64,000 nucleotides of DNA from Triglochin maritima (Eukaryota > Streptophyta > Magnoliopsida > Alismatales > Juncaginaceae), in assembly GCA_963682175.1 (NCBI GenBank), contig OY821775.1, forward strand, positions 434,001-498,000. Reading direction: 5' to 3'. Both the position numbers and the translations under genes were made by a program. Of this stretch, positions 46,395 through 56,983 are shown piece by piece; the stretch's first letter is position 1, and every line of letters begins with the position of its first letter. Below the pieces are notes generated by a model. The model had not been told where the DNA came from. It did not search any database and saw only the letters and a list, made by a program, of their open reading frames with translations.

Positions 46395-48519
46395 TGTAGG
46401 ATTTCATGTTTAATTATACATATATATTTTCGAAATTTTTATGTATAATAAGGATCAATTACAATTTTCTTTGATTTATTTCATGCATGCATCGGTTTGT
46501 TTTAACATCTAGTTTCAAAACTCTATTAAAACAAACAAGGGCTCCGAAATTCATACCTAGAAGTTCTCAAAAACTTCTTGAAGATTCGGAGACGTTGGGG
46601 ATGCTTCTCGCCGCGCCGGATGCCTCCGAGTGTTCACCGAAACCCTAAACAAGGTTGGAGAGAAAGGAGCTAGCCAATCGATCTCCAAACAAGCTTAGAA
46701 TCTAGCTACAAACCCCTTCCTTAGCCTCTGAGATTTCTCCTTCCAAAGACTTAGAAAACTAAGAGAATTTTCGTGGGTTTTTGTGGTGAATTAAGAGAGA
46801 AAATAATTATTGAATTGTGTGTAACCCAATTAGGGAGAATAAGGACTTATTTATAGGTTCCAATCTTACTCTTAATCATGGCTATTCTTTAGCCACGTTT
46901 TTCTTTACATTTTCTCTCATAAATTAATTCCTTAATGCATTACATGCACCCACAAAACGTTTGACCAAGTTTGGAGCTAATCCAACCATCAATCAAATTA
47001 ATCTCTTAATAATCAAAGGCAGAAAATCGACCGCTGTTCGGTTTACCGAGTCCCACTCGGTTAACCGAATTTGCCACGATCGTTTAACCGAGTACGTGAC
47101 GGATGACCGAATCTTAAGGAGAAAAATTCTCCTTAACCGATCGGACCAATTCTCGTCCAAGACCGAGTGCTATTCGGTTAACCGAAAATATCGGAACTTG
47201 ACATTGTTCGGTCGACCGTTTCTGGTTCGGTACACCGTACCAAAGCTCCAGGCACTTTGGTCAAGTTCGGTCAATCAATTACGATTATCCGTTCCATGTT
47301 CGGTTGACCGATCCACAGATCCTTCGGTCGACCGAACCTCAACGGATTACCGAACTTTTACCCGATTTTGCCTTTTTCAAATTTTGGATTTATTTCCAAC
47401 AAAATTTGAACTTGAGGGGGTTTTAGCAAATTCACAACTTATGCAATGTATTATCCTATGCAACAATAAATTATTGCACCCCATAATATATGCATCTCAT
47501 ATGAATTTATCATGATTCTAATTATGTTTATATACAACATAATTGATTTTACTTGTTCACCACATGTGTCATATTTTCTATGAGAAACCCGACACATCAT
47601 ATGAACCAAAAATCAAGCTTCTTGTTTCACGGTTTTTGCGGTGTGACCTATGGGAGGATCTAAACTAAGTTGGCAGTGATATTAAGAGCTTAATATCACA
47701 AGCTATAAGCGGTATCTAGCTACACATTATAGCTCCCAATTAGTTAGATGTCTTAATTCCACTCGAACCAAAACCCGATCCATTTAGTGATGGAGTGCAC
47801 CACTTGTGTCCGTCCCTTGCCTCATGATATTAAGAATACACACAAAGTAGTGTTGTGTCATCTTTGTATTAGTATTCATTTCTTGATCTCTTTAAGCTAG
47901 TTATAAATATGTGACTTAACTCAAATCACATTGTGCACATTATAACTTTGCTTTATCAAGGGGCCCACTAATATCATCACTCAATTAAGAGGGGCAATGA
48001 TAATCTTTTGACTAACTATCTTCTCCAACGAAAGTTATACTTAACCAACTGATGTCTTTACACTACACTGATCAATAGTTCAAGACACTGATCTAATTAA
48101 GTATTCCTTAAGTGATTAGATATAAGTCTCATATCAAAGGACCAAAGACACAGTAAAATATTAATGACACAGAAACACATTTCTATAATATTTTACTTAT
48201 TAGGTCTATTCAGTATACAAAAGTAATATTTTCCTCTTTTGCATACCCGTGTTGTCACTCACTTGTAGAGCTACAATGATCTATGACCAACACGACAATC
48301 TTAACTCGGTAATTAATGTTCCATGTTAATTACCATGATTGCGAATATCTTTTGTTTTATGTAAACCAATATCTTTTAGAGCTCTACGGTTAAGGACCAA
48401 GAGCATCTTCCTTAACACTTCTAAAAGACGAATAACATAAACAAGGAACAAAATGATTTCTCATTCAATTCATAATAATTGGCATTTAAAAGTAAAACTT
48501 TTAGAACACATTCCCTTCA
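46395..48519 (-). repeat. Copia LTR (5' LTR in element orientation)
   Basis: 2125 bp. The 9-bp length difference from the other LTR is explained by one altered block (39149-39172 versus 46592-46606). Confidence 0.93.
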
Positions 48520-48524
48520 GGATT
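48520..48524. repeat. Right 5-bp target duplication of the Copia element
   Basis: GGATT, same as 38947-38951. OTU coding sequence of MULE-B2 resumes here. Confidence 0.9.
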
Positions 48525-48889
48525 CCCCGTACCTCCTATAGCGACTCTGTGGTTTCAAATACGAGATGAGAGTGTTATTGGATGGGAGCTGGAGTACCAA
48601 AATAGGATAGCATATTGGCAATAATTATGTAATATGTTTTGAAATGTTTGTACATTATATAGTGTTGCTTTATTATCGAAATTTGTTATTATATTTGCAT
48701 TATATATAAGAGTACGACAGGTTAGCAAACACAAATACAAATAGTAAGCGTACGACAGATAAGCAAACACAAATTCAAATAATAAGTGTACGACAAGTTA
48801 GCAAACACAAACACAAATACAAATAATAAGCGTACGACAGATAAGCAAATAGAAATGTAAATACTAAGAGTACGGTACAACAGATCAGC

Positions 48890-49986
48890 CTACTCATCAT
48901 CCGAACCATGGTCGGAGATGCCTAACTGAGTATGCCACGACTGTATCAAGTCATCCAAATCTCCGCATGCAGCTCTCGTGTCCTCGTCCGGCAGCTCATC
49001 CCTCCTCTGCAGGAATGGCTGCACAACCCATATCATCTTACCTATCCACTGCACATAACATTAACATTGACGTACATTAACAAAATATACAGTAGAAATA
49101 AATATAAATAAAATGAAAAAATTACCAGATCGCCGCACGTCCTATCTGGTGGTCCATCTGCTCTCCGGGAGGCACCACAGACGATGACAGGATGTGAGTA
49201 ACTACCGAACCAATCAAGATAACGTGCATCACACTCGGAAGGGTCGCGACTACGTCTGAAGTCGCCAAGGAACAGTCGGCATGATCTCGGAAATGTCCGC
49301 CAAGTCGATTCTGCTGTCGAAGTGGGGAACCTGACGTCGTACGTCGCTGCAGTCGTAGACCGCACCGCATGCTCTGGGGTCGGGATGTCAACCGGGATCA
49401 CCTGAACATATCCTAACTGACGCAAGACACGATCGGGCATATAAGGCTCTATGATATCCCGATAACGAATAAGGCCCATCAATAAAGTTCTCGGGACCTC
49501 CGCTGCTGGGTCAGGACCATAGGGTAACCACTCCACCTAAACTTTAACACATTAATAATAATACAAATAAAAATTAAATAAATAAATGTAAATGGTGTAA
49601 AGTTTTATACCTCTGATGCAGTCATCCGATCTAGCCGTGCGCGGATTGAACGCAATCGTCCCTTGCGCTTGTCCTAGCTCCAGACGGCCACATACCCGAA
49701 CGTGGATGGCCATCCTCGATCATCTTCCGCTCACGATGCGGGCGGAATGTGGGAAAGTACTCGTATATCCACGCCTGCAGCAGCGTAAGACAACCTATAA
49801 TCCCAGAACAATCCGCACGGCTAGCTATCCCAAGCTGACGGTATAGGTATGCCAACGTCGCTGAGCCCCACGAGTACTAACGAACGGTGTCCGGGTCCCA
49901 AGCCTCCAATAGATCGCGTGGTTTGATCCGACAACCACTCTTGTCGACAAACAAGATGGCTCCGAGCATCAATGATGAGAATTAAA
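48890..49986 (-). pseudogene. MULE-B2 plant mobile domain gene, 5'-truncated
   Basis: Minus-strand exons encode the C-terminal half of a plant mobile domain: GAILFVDKSGCRI, then YSWGSATLAYLYRQLGIASR, GCLTLLQAWIYEYFP and RPHRERKMIEDGHPR (about 49980-49620). The next exon (49536 to about 49120) reads WLPYGPDPAAEVPRTLL and RYRDIIEPYMPDRVLRQLGY. The last exon (about 49040-48890) ends HGSDDE. One TAG near 49880 and a frameshift near 49640 break it, and an LTR-like insert removes the N-terminus. Plant mobile domain proteins such as MAIN and MAIL1 act in silencing with PP7-type phosphatases, and transposon-borne versions are known. Here the gene converges on the transposase gene of the same element. 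Confidence 0.78.
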
Positions 49987-50616
49987 TCTATACCGCAAGT
50001 GCACGACGTCATGAAGACGTGGCAAGTACGGGTCGAACACAAGGAGGGAGAGATGTTATTTTTGTGATTTTCGATTAAGGAAGAAAGAGAGAGAAATAAT
50101 GTTGGTTTGAGATTTTTGGTTTTTTAATTATCTAAAGCGAGAACAACAAAAGAAAAATTAAAAAGAAAACAAATATGGATGGGAGTCCAGCGGGTGGAGG
50201 TTTAGATATCGGGTTTAGATTGGAGAATTCTGAAACTTATAATAAATCACATTAGTTATAAAGCATTACATGATAAATGATTCAACATAAACTCAAGTAA
50301 TCAAAATATACTAACACGAAATTAAAATAATAACGTAATTCCTCTTCTCATCCGTCACCCCCACCCTTTGGAGAGAGTTAGAAACTCATGGATAGAGGGA
50401 AGGAGAATGCGTCCTAGAGAAACTACAAAAGAAAACTAAAAATATGGAACAAAAACTAAAAGAACAGAATTTTATTACTAAAATATGGAACAAAAACTAA
50501 GGACCCTTTTCCAACATCGTTTCGGGGCTATTTATAGCCGATACAAGGGATCCCAATATATAAAAGGAAAGTACACGTGTCAATACAGCATTGGTAAAAA
50601 CAATTGGTAAAGTACA
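49973..50616 (-). mobile_element. LTR-like insertion in the MULE-B2 mobile domain gene
   Basis: It begins TGATGAGAATTAAATC on the plus strand. On the minus strand GGCTATAAATAGCC (near 50525-50540) is a good TATA box. No coding domain is present. The right border is set only by where MULE-B2 palindromes resume, and no target duplication was seen; it could be a solo or truncated LTR. Confidence 0.5.
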
Positions 50617-50619
50617 CGT

Positions 50620-51035
50620 GTCCTCCATCGGAGAGACGTCTTCCGCAGACGTCTTCCGCAATTGTAGGGCGTCCACGGGAGACGTCCCCCGCATATATAA
50701 ATTTGTTAAACTAAATTATCACAATTGTTAAACTAAATCACAATTTGTTAAACTAAATTAAAACAATTGTTAAACTAAATCAAAATTTGTTAAACTTAAA
50801 TATCACAATTGTTAAACTTAATAACAATTTGTTAAATTAAATTATCAGATTTGTCACAATTTATTAAAGTAATTATCAGATTTAATAATTAAAAAAAATG
50901 TGGAGGCGTCTGCGAGAGACGCCTCCCGCATGGTGAAGGCGTCTGTCGGAGACGTCTCCTCAATCGGGGAGACGTCTTCCGCAGATGTCTTCCGCAATTG
51001 TAGGGCGTCCGCGGGAGACGTCCCCCGCATAGATA
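50620..51035. repeat. MULE-B2 right palindrome arrays and minisatellite
   Basis: GACGTC/GGCGTCT-type palindromes at 50620-50690 and 50895-51030 flank an AT minisatellite (50697-50890). The order inverts that of 25445-25915 in B1, and the two palindrome blocks share a TTCCGCAATTGTAGGGCGTCC segment, so part of this array is duplicated. Confidence 0.85.
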
Positions 51036-51099
51036 AATTTTTTGAATATTTTTTTGTAATTTTTACAACATATATAATGAATTTTATGAATTTTTGGTT

Positions 51100-51325
51100 T
51101 ATTCAGGATGAATCTGCAAAATTTCTATTAAATATTAATATACTTAACGGACGTTAACAGAAAAGTTAACGGTTTACCGACGGAATGACATAAAGGTAAA
51201 TATTTTGTTTTCTTATGGCATTAAGATAAATAGTTTAATTTTTTTATGGTATTAGGCCAAATAGTCAAAACCAAGTGGCATAAAGTCAATTTAATTGTTT
51301 CTTTGTGACACCCAAGCAAATAACT
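51100..51325 (-). mobile_element. End of a MULE-C-like element
   Basis: The minus strand from 51325 reads TTGCTTGGGTGTCAC, then repeated TTTATGCCACTTGG, TTAATGCCATAAG and TTTATGTCATTCC phrases, then CGTTAACTTTTCTGTTAACG. The start resembles the left part of the 14.5-kb remnant. It may have displaced the right terminus of MULE-B2. Confidence 0.4.
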
Positions 51326-52640
51326 CAAAAAAAATACATGATCACCCGGGCGACCACATAAACCGCACACCGTTGTGTGCGGTATGCGAGTGATCGCCCA
51401 GCAGGTGCGGTCGCCTATTCACCTAGATCACTGCCATTTTTTATATTCTTTCCCACTCATTTTCACTAATGATCCACCTATAGTTGAGTCTGGTGGCAGG
51501 TTCATCCTCTACAACTCTAATTGGGATGATTCAGCAATATAGAGAATGATGGGGAAATGATGTTACAAGAAATTAAGCATTTCATTCTCGCTACCCAACA
51601 AATGAATTAATCTTAAAAGGTTAAACATGGATAGTTCGTTAGTAAATCAATTCTCACGTAACAGTAACTGGATCGATCCTTTGCAAGCCATAAATAGCGC
51701 AAGTGATGACTAGCCACTGATAGCTCATCGCCTCAATAATACCAGTGGATGCAAAAGTTAATTTGGATAGTTTGCTAACAAATTAATTCTCATGTAACAG
51801 AAACATTTTCAAGCTATAGAATGCACAGAGTAATTAACGACTATACTGCTGCTAAACTACAAGCTCAACACCTCAATAACATCAGGTGATGCAAAGCGTT
51901 TCCATGGTATGCAAATGCCTCTGTATGTGTATACTTATGTGTGTGTATATCTAATGTCTTACATTGTAATTTCATGATATCAGGTTATGTGAATACTAAC
52001 TCCACTCAGTTAAGAGGGTGGCGGTTGCAGTGGATACATGCAATAATATATATTTTTCTTTTCTTTTCGTTGAAGTGTGACCAATTTTTTTCAAACAAAA
52101 TTTTACCCAAATCCTTCTAATATAGGTTAAAGTAAATCCATTGCTTTCCACAAATAATATTACTGCAAATAATTTTTTGTATTTTTCCACTATTTTTGAA
52201 AGGACAAATTATTTATACAATTCCATTACGTTTCTATTTCTTGCAACCCTAGATATGTTTCCAGAAAAAAAGAACAACGGAGATAATCTTTGAGTACATA
52301 TCAATGTAATAAAAAACTCATATATATTCTTCAATCTTAGGTGGGCACTCCATAACTTTTATATCTTGACAATTAATATCCTGATTTTTTTCACTTTCCA
52401 CCCTTGTGATAAGAATGATCTCCCCCAATGGGTTCAAAACGTACAAATGTGCAACCTTGTAAATACCCATTATTATTTAGACGTGTGTTTGCAAATTATA
52501 CAGGAAATATAACACGGTGGCTTATATTTCACTCTAGGTTTTTGGTTTATAACAAATAAATGGAATTACACTTTATAATTAACCACTTCTTATCCTTTTT
52601 CCCTTTTTCCTCCTACACTCACCTCACACACACTTTTTTC
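51326..52640. other. Intergenic DNA upstream of the response regulator
   Basis: Contains a perfect short palindrome CCGCACAC-CGTT-GTGTGCGG (about 51369-51388) inside a GC-rich patch with further inverted words (GGGCGACC, GGTCGCC). Otherwise AT-rich, no gene. Confidence 0.5.
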
Positions 52641-52648
52641 TATAAAAG
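52641..52648 (+). promoter_or_regulatory. TATA box of the response-regulator gene
   Basis: TATAAAAG about 215 bp before the ATG at 52858, preceded by a C/T- and CA-rich stretch. Transcription would start near 52670. Confidence 0.65.
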
Positions 52649-52857
52649 GGAGTATTGTGCATTGCTTATACAACTAACACAAGTAATCGGTCAGAAGGTA
52701 ATAATATGTTTCTAACCTTTTGTTTTCTCTTCTTCATCTCCTCTATTTCTTTTGCTCTTGTTCAATTTGTTTTGATATTGTTCTAGTCTTCAATAATTCT
52801 AACCAAAATTCTTGTGATCTAGTTTTCTCTTATTGTGTCCTTCTATCGAGAAATATC

Positions 52858-55800
52858 ATGGAACATCACTTCCCAAAGGGTCTCAGAGTTCTTGTCGTCG
52901 ATGATGATGCTACTTGTCTCAAGCTTGCTTGTAGGATGCTTCAATATTGTAACTATACTGGTATGTAAGTTGAAGAAGGTTCATGTTAAAAATAAAGGAA
53001 ATAGTAGGAAAAAATTACACCGTAAAACCACATTTTTATGTTAGGAAAAAGAAATGTTTGTGCTAATGATCAAACAAAATAATTTGAATAGATCATCACA
53101 AACTTTCTTCTTTTTTCTATATTTTCTCCATGGCATTTGACTATTCGTGCAAATAAGATCTCATTTGTATGTTAGTTACTTAGTTGGCAACTAATTAAAA
53201 TGCTTCTATTTGGAGTTCCAAATCTTATCTATTTAATGGACAAAACCTTCTTTCTATCTTTAGAAATTACGTCAAATGTATTTCTGAAACTCAGATAGAT
53301 TATTTTGGAAGAAATTTTATTTTCGTTTTGGTTCCAACAACATAATTAGTGTTGTACTTTGCTTCACCATATTTTATATATATATTAATTATACTTTGTT
53401 TACAATTTGAAATGAGTGGTGAATATTGTGGGGACTTAATTTAGAAAAATTAAACCCTAGGCTCACTAGTGAATTCCTCTCTATATATATATAATATTGA
53501 AACAAAGAAAAGCAAATGATGCAAGCAAGTTGTGTAGTACCTAACCAGTAGCCACAGGAACAAATTTCAAAAAAATAATAAAAATTAATTAACTCACATA
53601 TCTAAGGATACTACAAAAAGAAAACATATTTGCATTTTTATTGGTTTCTTTGAAGGAAATTAAATAACTTATTGATTGCATGGTTTTTGTTTACGTTGAT
53701 TAACATGCAAACAATATTCCCTAGAGAAGAGCGACCAAGCTCATATTAGTCATGGTTAAAAAGTAATTTCGATGTTCAACAACAATGTAACATTAATGAT
53801 TCCATGATCATCTTAATCTAATCATTTCTTCGTCTTGTTTTAATTTGTATGTGTGATGTTTAGTGACATCTTGCACTAAACCAACTGATGCTCTCTCTAT
53901 TCTACGTGAACAAAACGAGAGTTTTGATCTTGTGATAACTGATGTACAAATGCCTGAAATGGATGGATTCAAACTCCTTGAACGCATTATGTTGGAGCGC
54001 GATATTCCTGTTATTAGTAAGTTTTCTGTCTTTATTGTTCGTAGTTTTTCCTTCTTTTCTTTTTTTTGGAATTCTTCACATGAATTTAGAATTCCATCCC
54101 CTATATATTCAGAACCCTAGCTAGCTAATGTGTGATCTTTTCTAACGTTGTAATAATTATACCACTTGTGATTTAGTGAAATTCTACAACACATGCAGTA
54201 TACATATGAATATATATGAAGCTTAATTAATTTGAATATACTATTGATGCAGTGATGTCTGCTCATGATGAAGAGGAAACGATGATGAAAGGCCTAACAA
54301 ATGGAGTCTCGTTCTATCTTGTTAAGCCCATCAAAATCGACCAAATCAAGAACATATGGCAATACGTCATAAGAAAAAGGCAAACGAAAGAGACGTACGA
54401 GCTGGTTTCTCCAAAGAAAGTTGCGGGGGCGGTCGAGGAGTGTGCCGCCAACTCCAAAACTCAAGGAGAGTCGAGGAGGAGCATTAATCATATCAATGGT
54501 GTCGACGTCTCGAAGAGAAAGAGATCAGGGGAGTATAATATTGTTGCTTCTACTACTATTACTGATGGTGGTGGAAGTCCTATTAGTTCAGCACCACCAC
54601 CCATGCAGAGAAAAAAACCTAGGGTTTTATGGAACAATCAGTTGCACGATCAGTTTATCAATGCAGTCAACAGAATTGGGATTGACAGTAAGTTTTTAGT
54701 CATTCTTGTTCGAGGTTTTGTTTGTGTACAATTAATTATATACAAAAGATAAATTCTTTGAAACACGATTTTCTTCTCATTCGCTACTTAAACATAAGCA
54801 TGTGTGTGTTTCCTTAGTCTTATTGTGCTTAATTTTTTTAGGGTTTTAAAGTAGGTACGTACGTAGTTGATTTTTGATTTTGGAAACTGCATGTCAGGGG
54901 CTATTCCTAAAAGAATACTTGAGATCATGAGAACTCCGGGGTTGACTCGTGAAAATGTTGCCAGCCATTTGCAGGTACATGTCGAACCTTAACTATTATC
55001 ACTAGAATTTATTAATTAGGATACATATGAGCTTATGCTTGACAAATTATATATTCTCAAATCAACTAATCATATTTTCTTTCTTTCTTTCATGTACTTA
55101 TATATTTTTAATGTTTTTGATGCAGAAATATCGGTTATACTTAAAAAAGGTCCAGGAATCGAGGATGAACGCAGTGACCGGGACCGAGTCTTCAAATAAA
55201 ATGCCCACAAAGTCTATTTTCGGGTCAATACCGAGCCAAGTGATGATCCACAGCATGCAACGACAACGATCACCTTTTACTTCTTACTTCAATTCGCCTT
55301 CGTTGACTAGCAGGCAATCAAGCATCCAATCCTATTTCGCAACACCCAATTCTCTATCGCCCATCGACAAGCAAAATATGTCAATGAATTCTTTGCTTCG
55401 AAATTTTAGTCATGGATTCGTAGCACCACCGAGCAACCACCACTTAGAGATCAACCCTACAACTGATATGCAGTTTGAGTCATTGCCTGGGCGGCAATTC
55501 AACGTCCAACCCTACTTAGCAACGCCGAATTTCAATTCTCTTCTATTAACCAACAACCAGATGTTATCGAATTCGCAACAGAATTTCAACCAACATGCAC
55601 CATCATCAATAAGCAACCACCAGTACCTGACGATCAACCCCGTCGATGAAACGCAATTTTCATCACGATACCACGAAGATGCATCATGTCCTCCTCACAT
55701 GATGATGAACGATAACACGAATCAATTAACATACCCACAACAACAATATTTCCCAAGGGTATTGGTTGAAAATCCCCAGGACCTAATTGTGACAAATCCT

Positions 55801-56202
55801 GAGATCACGATGAACGAAGCCAATCAAATAAGACCAGAATTGCAACCGCAATCGCAGCAACAACAACAGTTTTTTAGTCCCAACAATAATGCATTTGGAT
55901 TTGTACAAAACTCTCAAGAGCTAAGCCAATTTCCATACAATGGCAACATGACTCACACTGGCAACGAGGCAATCGACGACATACTGCTACCGGATTTCTC
56001 CAACTTAGTACCAAATTTGGGGAACTTTGCAAGTTTTGTGGATTCAACTCAACCAAGTACTGAACAACCAATGGTCGAGCCAGCGAGATCAAACGATGAG
56101 GGACTATATGATATGGCGCAAACCTTCATATTCCCTGATGGGAAAAACAGTCTCAAAGACATATTTCCAGACCAGGTAAAATTGTATGAAGATCAATGTT
56201 AA
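52858..56202 (+). CDS. Type-B response regulator (B-ARR family)
   Basis: Five exons join in frame: 52858-52960, 53864-54016, 54253-54687, 54898-54974 and 55126-56202, giving 614 residues. Residues 9-125 form a receiver domain with Asp16/Asp17 (VVDDD), phospho-acceptor Asp61 ([11 protein letters not shown]) and Lys110 (LVKP), so all catalytic positions are kept. A linker with basic KRKRS follows. Residues about 206-260 form the GARP/Myb-like DNA-binding domain ([11 protein letters not shown], then [20 protein letters not shown]). The long C-terminus is rich in Gln, Asn, Ser and Pro, as in activation domains. Type-B regulators are nuclear transcription factors phosphorylated through the cytokinin His-Asp relay and drive type-A ARR genes. 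The linker and C-terminus are less conserved, so I cannot tell which subgroup it belongs to. Confidence 0.93.
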
Positions 56203-56983
56203 TTAGGTCGATTTTAACGACGGGTAAAACCGTCACTACATCCCAATCAACCATCGCAAAAGACTACCCAATAAGAGTTTAGAAATCATTGCTTGGTAAC
56301 GTTAATAATGACAAAAATGGGAAATGGGAAAAATACCCCTCTTTTAGCTTTTAAATGAACATATTTCATAATAGTTTCTTTAAGCAACGAAAGTTAAAGC
56401 GACACACACGCATATATATGCTATACATAAAAATGAAAATCATAATGTTTTTACTAGTTAATCACATGCTAATTTGCCTATTTTTGCCGTTATTTTCTTA
56501 AACAGCCTGATGGGACCATCTGAGGGCAAGATACAGACATGAGCATTAACTTGTTGGAGAATTCTTTTTAAGTATGTGTGTGTGTCTATATATATATATA
56601 GTAGTTGTGTGTAAGAGTCTGGTTCTCCTTTTTGGAACTTCTGATTCTGGCTGTTGGTTTAATGTTTGGTTGTGTAATATGTAAGGATGGTGATGTCGTT
56701 TACAAACTTTTAAGTATAATTATGTATCATATATGTGTAACTCATACGTATTTTAATGGAATATGAGCTACAATTTGGGTTAACCTAAAGTCTTTCGTTT
56801 GAAAGTTCAACATCAAAGTAGAATTAATGTTGAGTAAATCTTTCCATTCGCCTGACATGATTATTTGTCTAGCATTTTCGCATAGTAATATGGTTTCTTT
56901 CACATAAACAGAAGGCGTATGGATAAATGACTTCACCCAGCAAATATATAATCATACGTACCAACAAACAATTCTTCTGAAAT
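56203..56983. other. 3' flanks of convergent genes
   Basis: The region between the response regulator and the convergently transcribed permease. 3' UTRs only; no other feature seen. Confidence 0.5.

Larger units (their letters stand above)
38952..48519 (-). mobile_element. Ty1/Copia LTR retrotransposon, 9.6 kb
   Basis: The element is bounded by GGATT duplications. Read on the minus strand, each LTR begins TGAAGGGAATG and ends CCTACA. The primer-binding site next to the right-hand LTR is TGGTATCAGAGC, the usual match to initiator tRNA-Met. The order on the minus strand is 5' LTR (46395-48519), 1.5-kb leader, gag (44898-43933), protease/integrase/reverse transcriptase remnants (to 41447), polypurine-like AAGTGAGAGAT, then 3' LTR (38952-41085). 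That gag-integrase-RT order is Copia. The two LTRs differ by only about four substitutions and one short replaced block by eye, so insertion was recent, on the order of 0.1 million years under usual plant rates (rough estimate). Confidence 0.93.
36015..48624 (+). pseudogene. MULE-B2 transposase with OTU protease domain, broken
   Basis: Exon 1 (36015-36044) encodes MSGDGDASGE, and exon 2 starts at 36369. The FAR1/Mutator zinc-binding N-terminus, DDE domain (MDSTYKTNKYKM; IITDRELGLM; CTWHINKDV) and SWIM-like finger (CECAFLNSHGIPCAC) are all present up to 38142. An Arg/Gly-rich linker (38139-38340) with AT-hook-like RGRPRGK follows, then an OTU cysteine protease domain (DGNCGFR with the active Cys, 38460-38951). 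The domain resumes after the Copia element at 48525 and ends at 48624. Lesions are a 2-bp deletion near 36500, TAG at 36958-36960 where B1 has CAG, a frameshift near 38137, and the retrotransposon. OTU domains are deubiquitinase-type proteases; their role in transposons is unknown. Confidence 0.85.
35864..51035 (+). mobile_element. MULE-B2 with nested insertions
   Basis: The left terminus reads GGGAACTACTAAACGTCG, the same as the inverted end of B1. In order: first exon and palindrome-bearing intron, transposase, RG-rich linker and OTU domain on the plus strand, a Copia element (38952-48519) inside the OTU codons, the end of OTU (48525-48624), a plant mobile domain gene on the minus strand (48890-49986), an LTR-like insert, the AT minisatellite (50697-50890), and palindrome arrays at the right. 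The right outer terminus is missing, so the end point is approximate and no target duplication can be shown. Without the Copia insert the element is about 5.6 kb. Confidence 0.82.

Noticed and set aside
51035..51330. Right terminus and 9-bp duplication for MULE-B2
   Set aside because: No inverse of GGGAACTACTAAACG and no second copy of the left flank ACTTAAAAT was found; the sequence here looks like another element's end.
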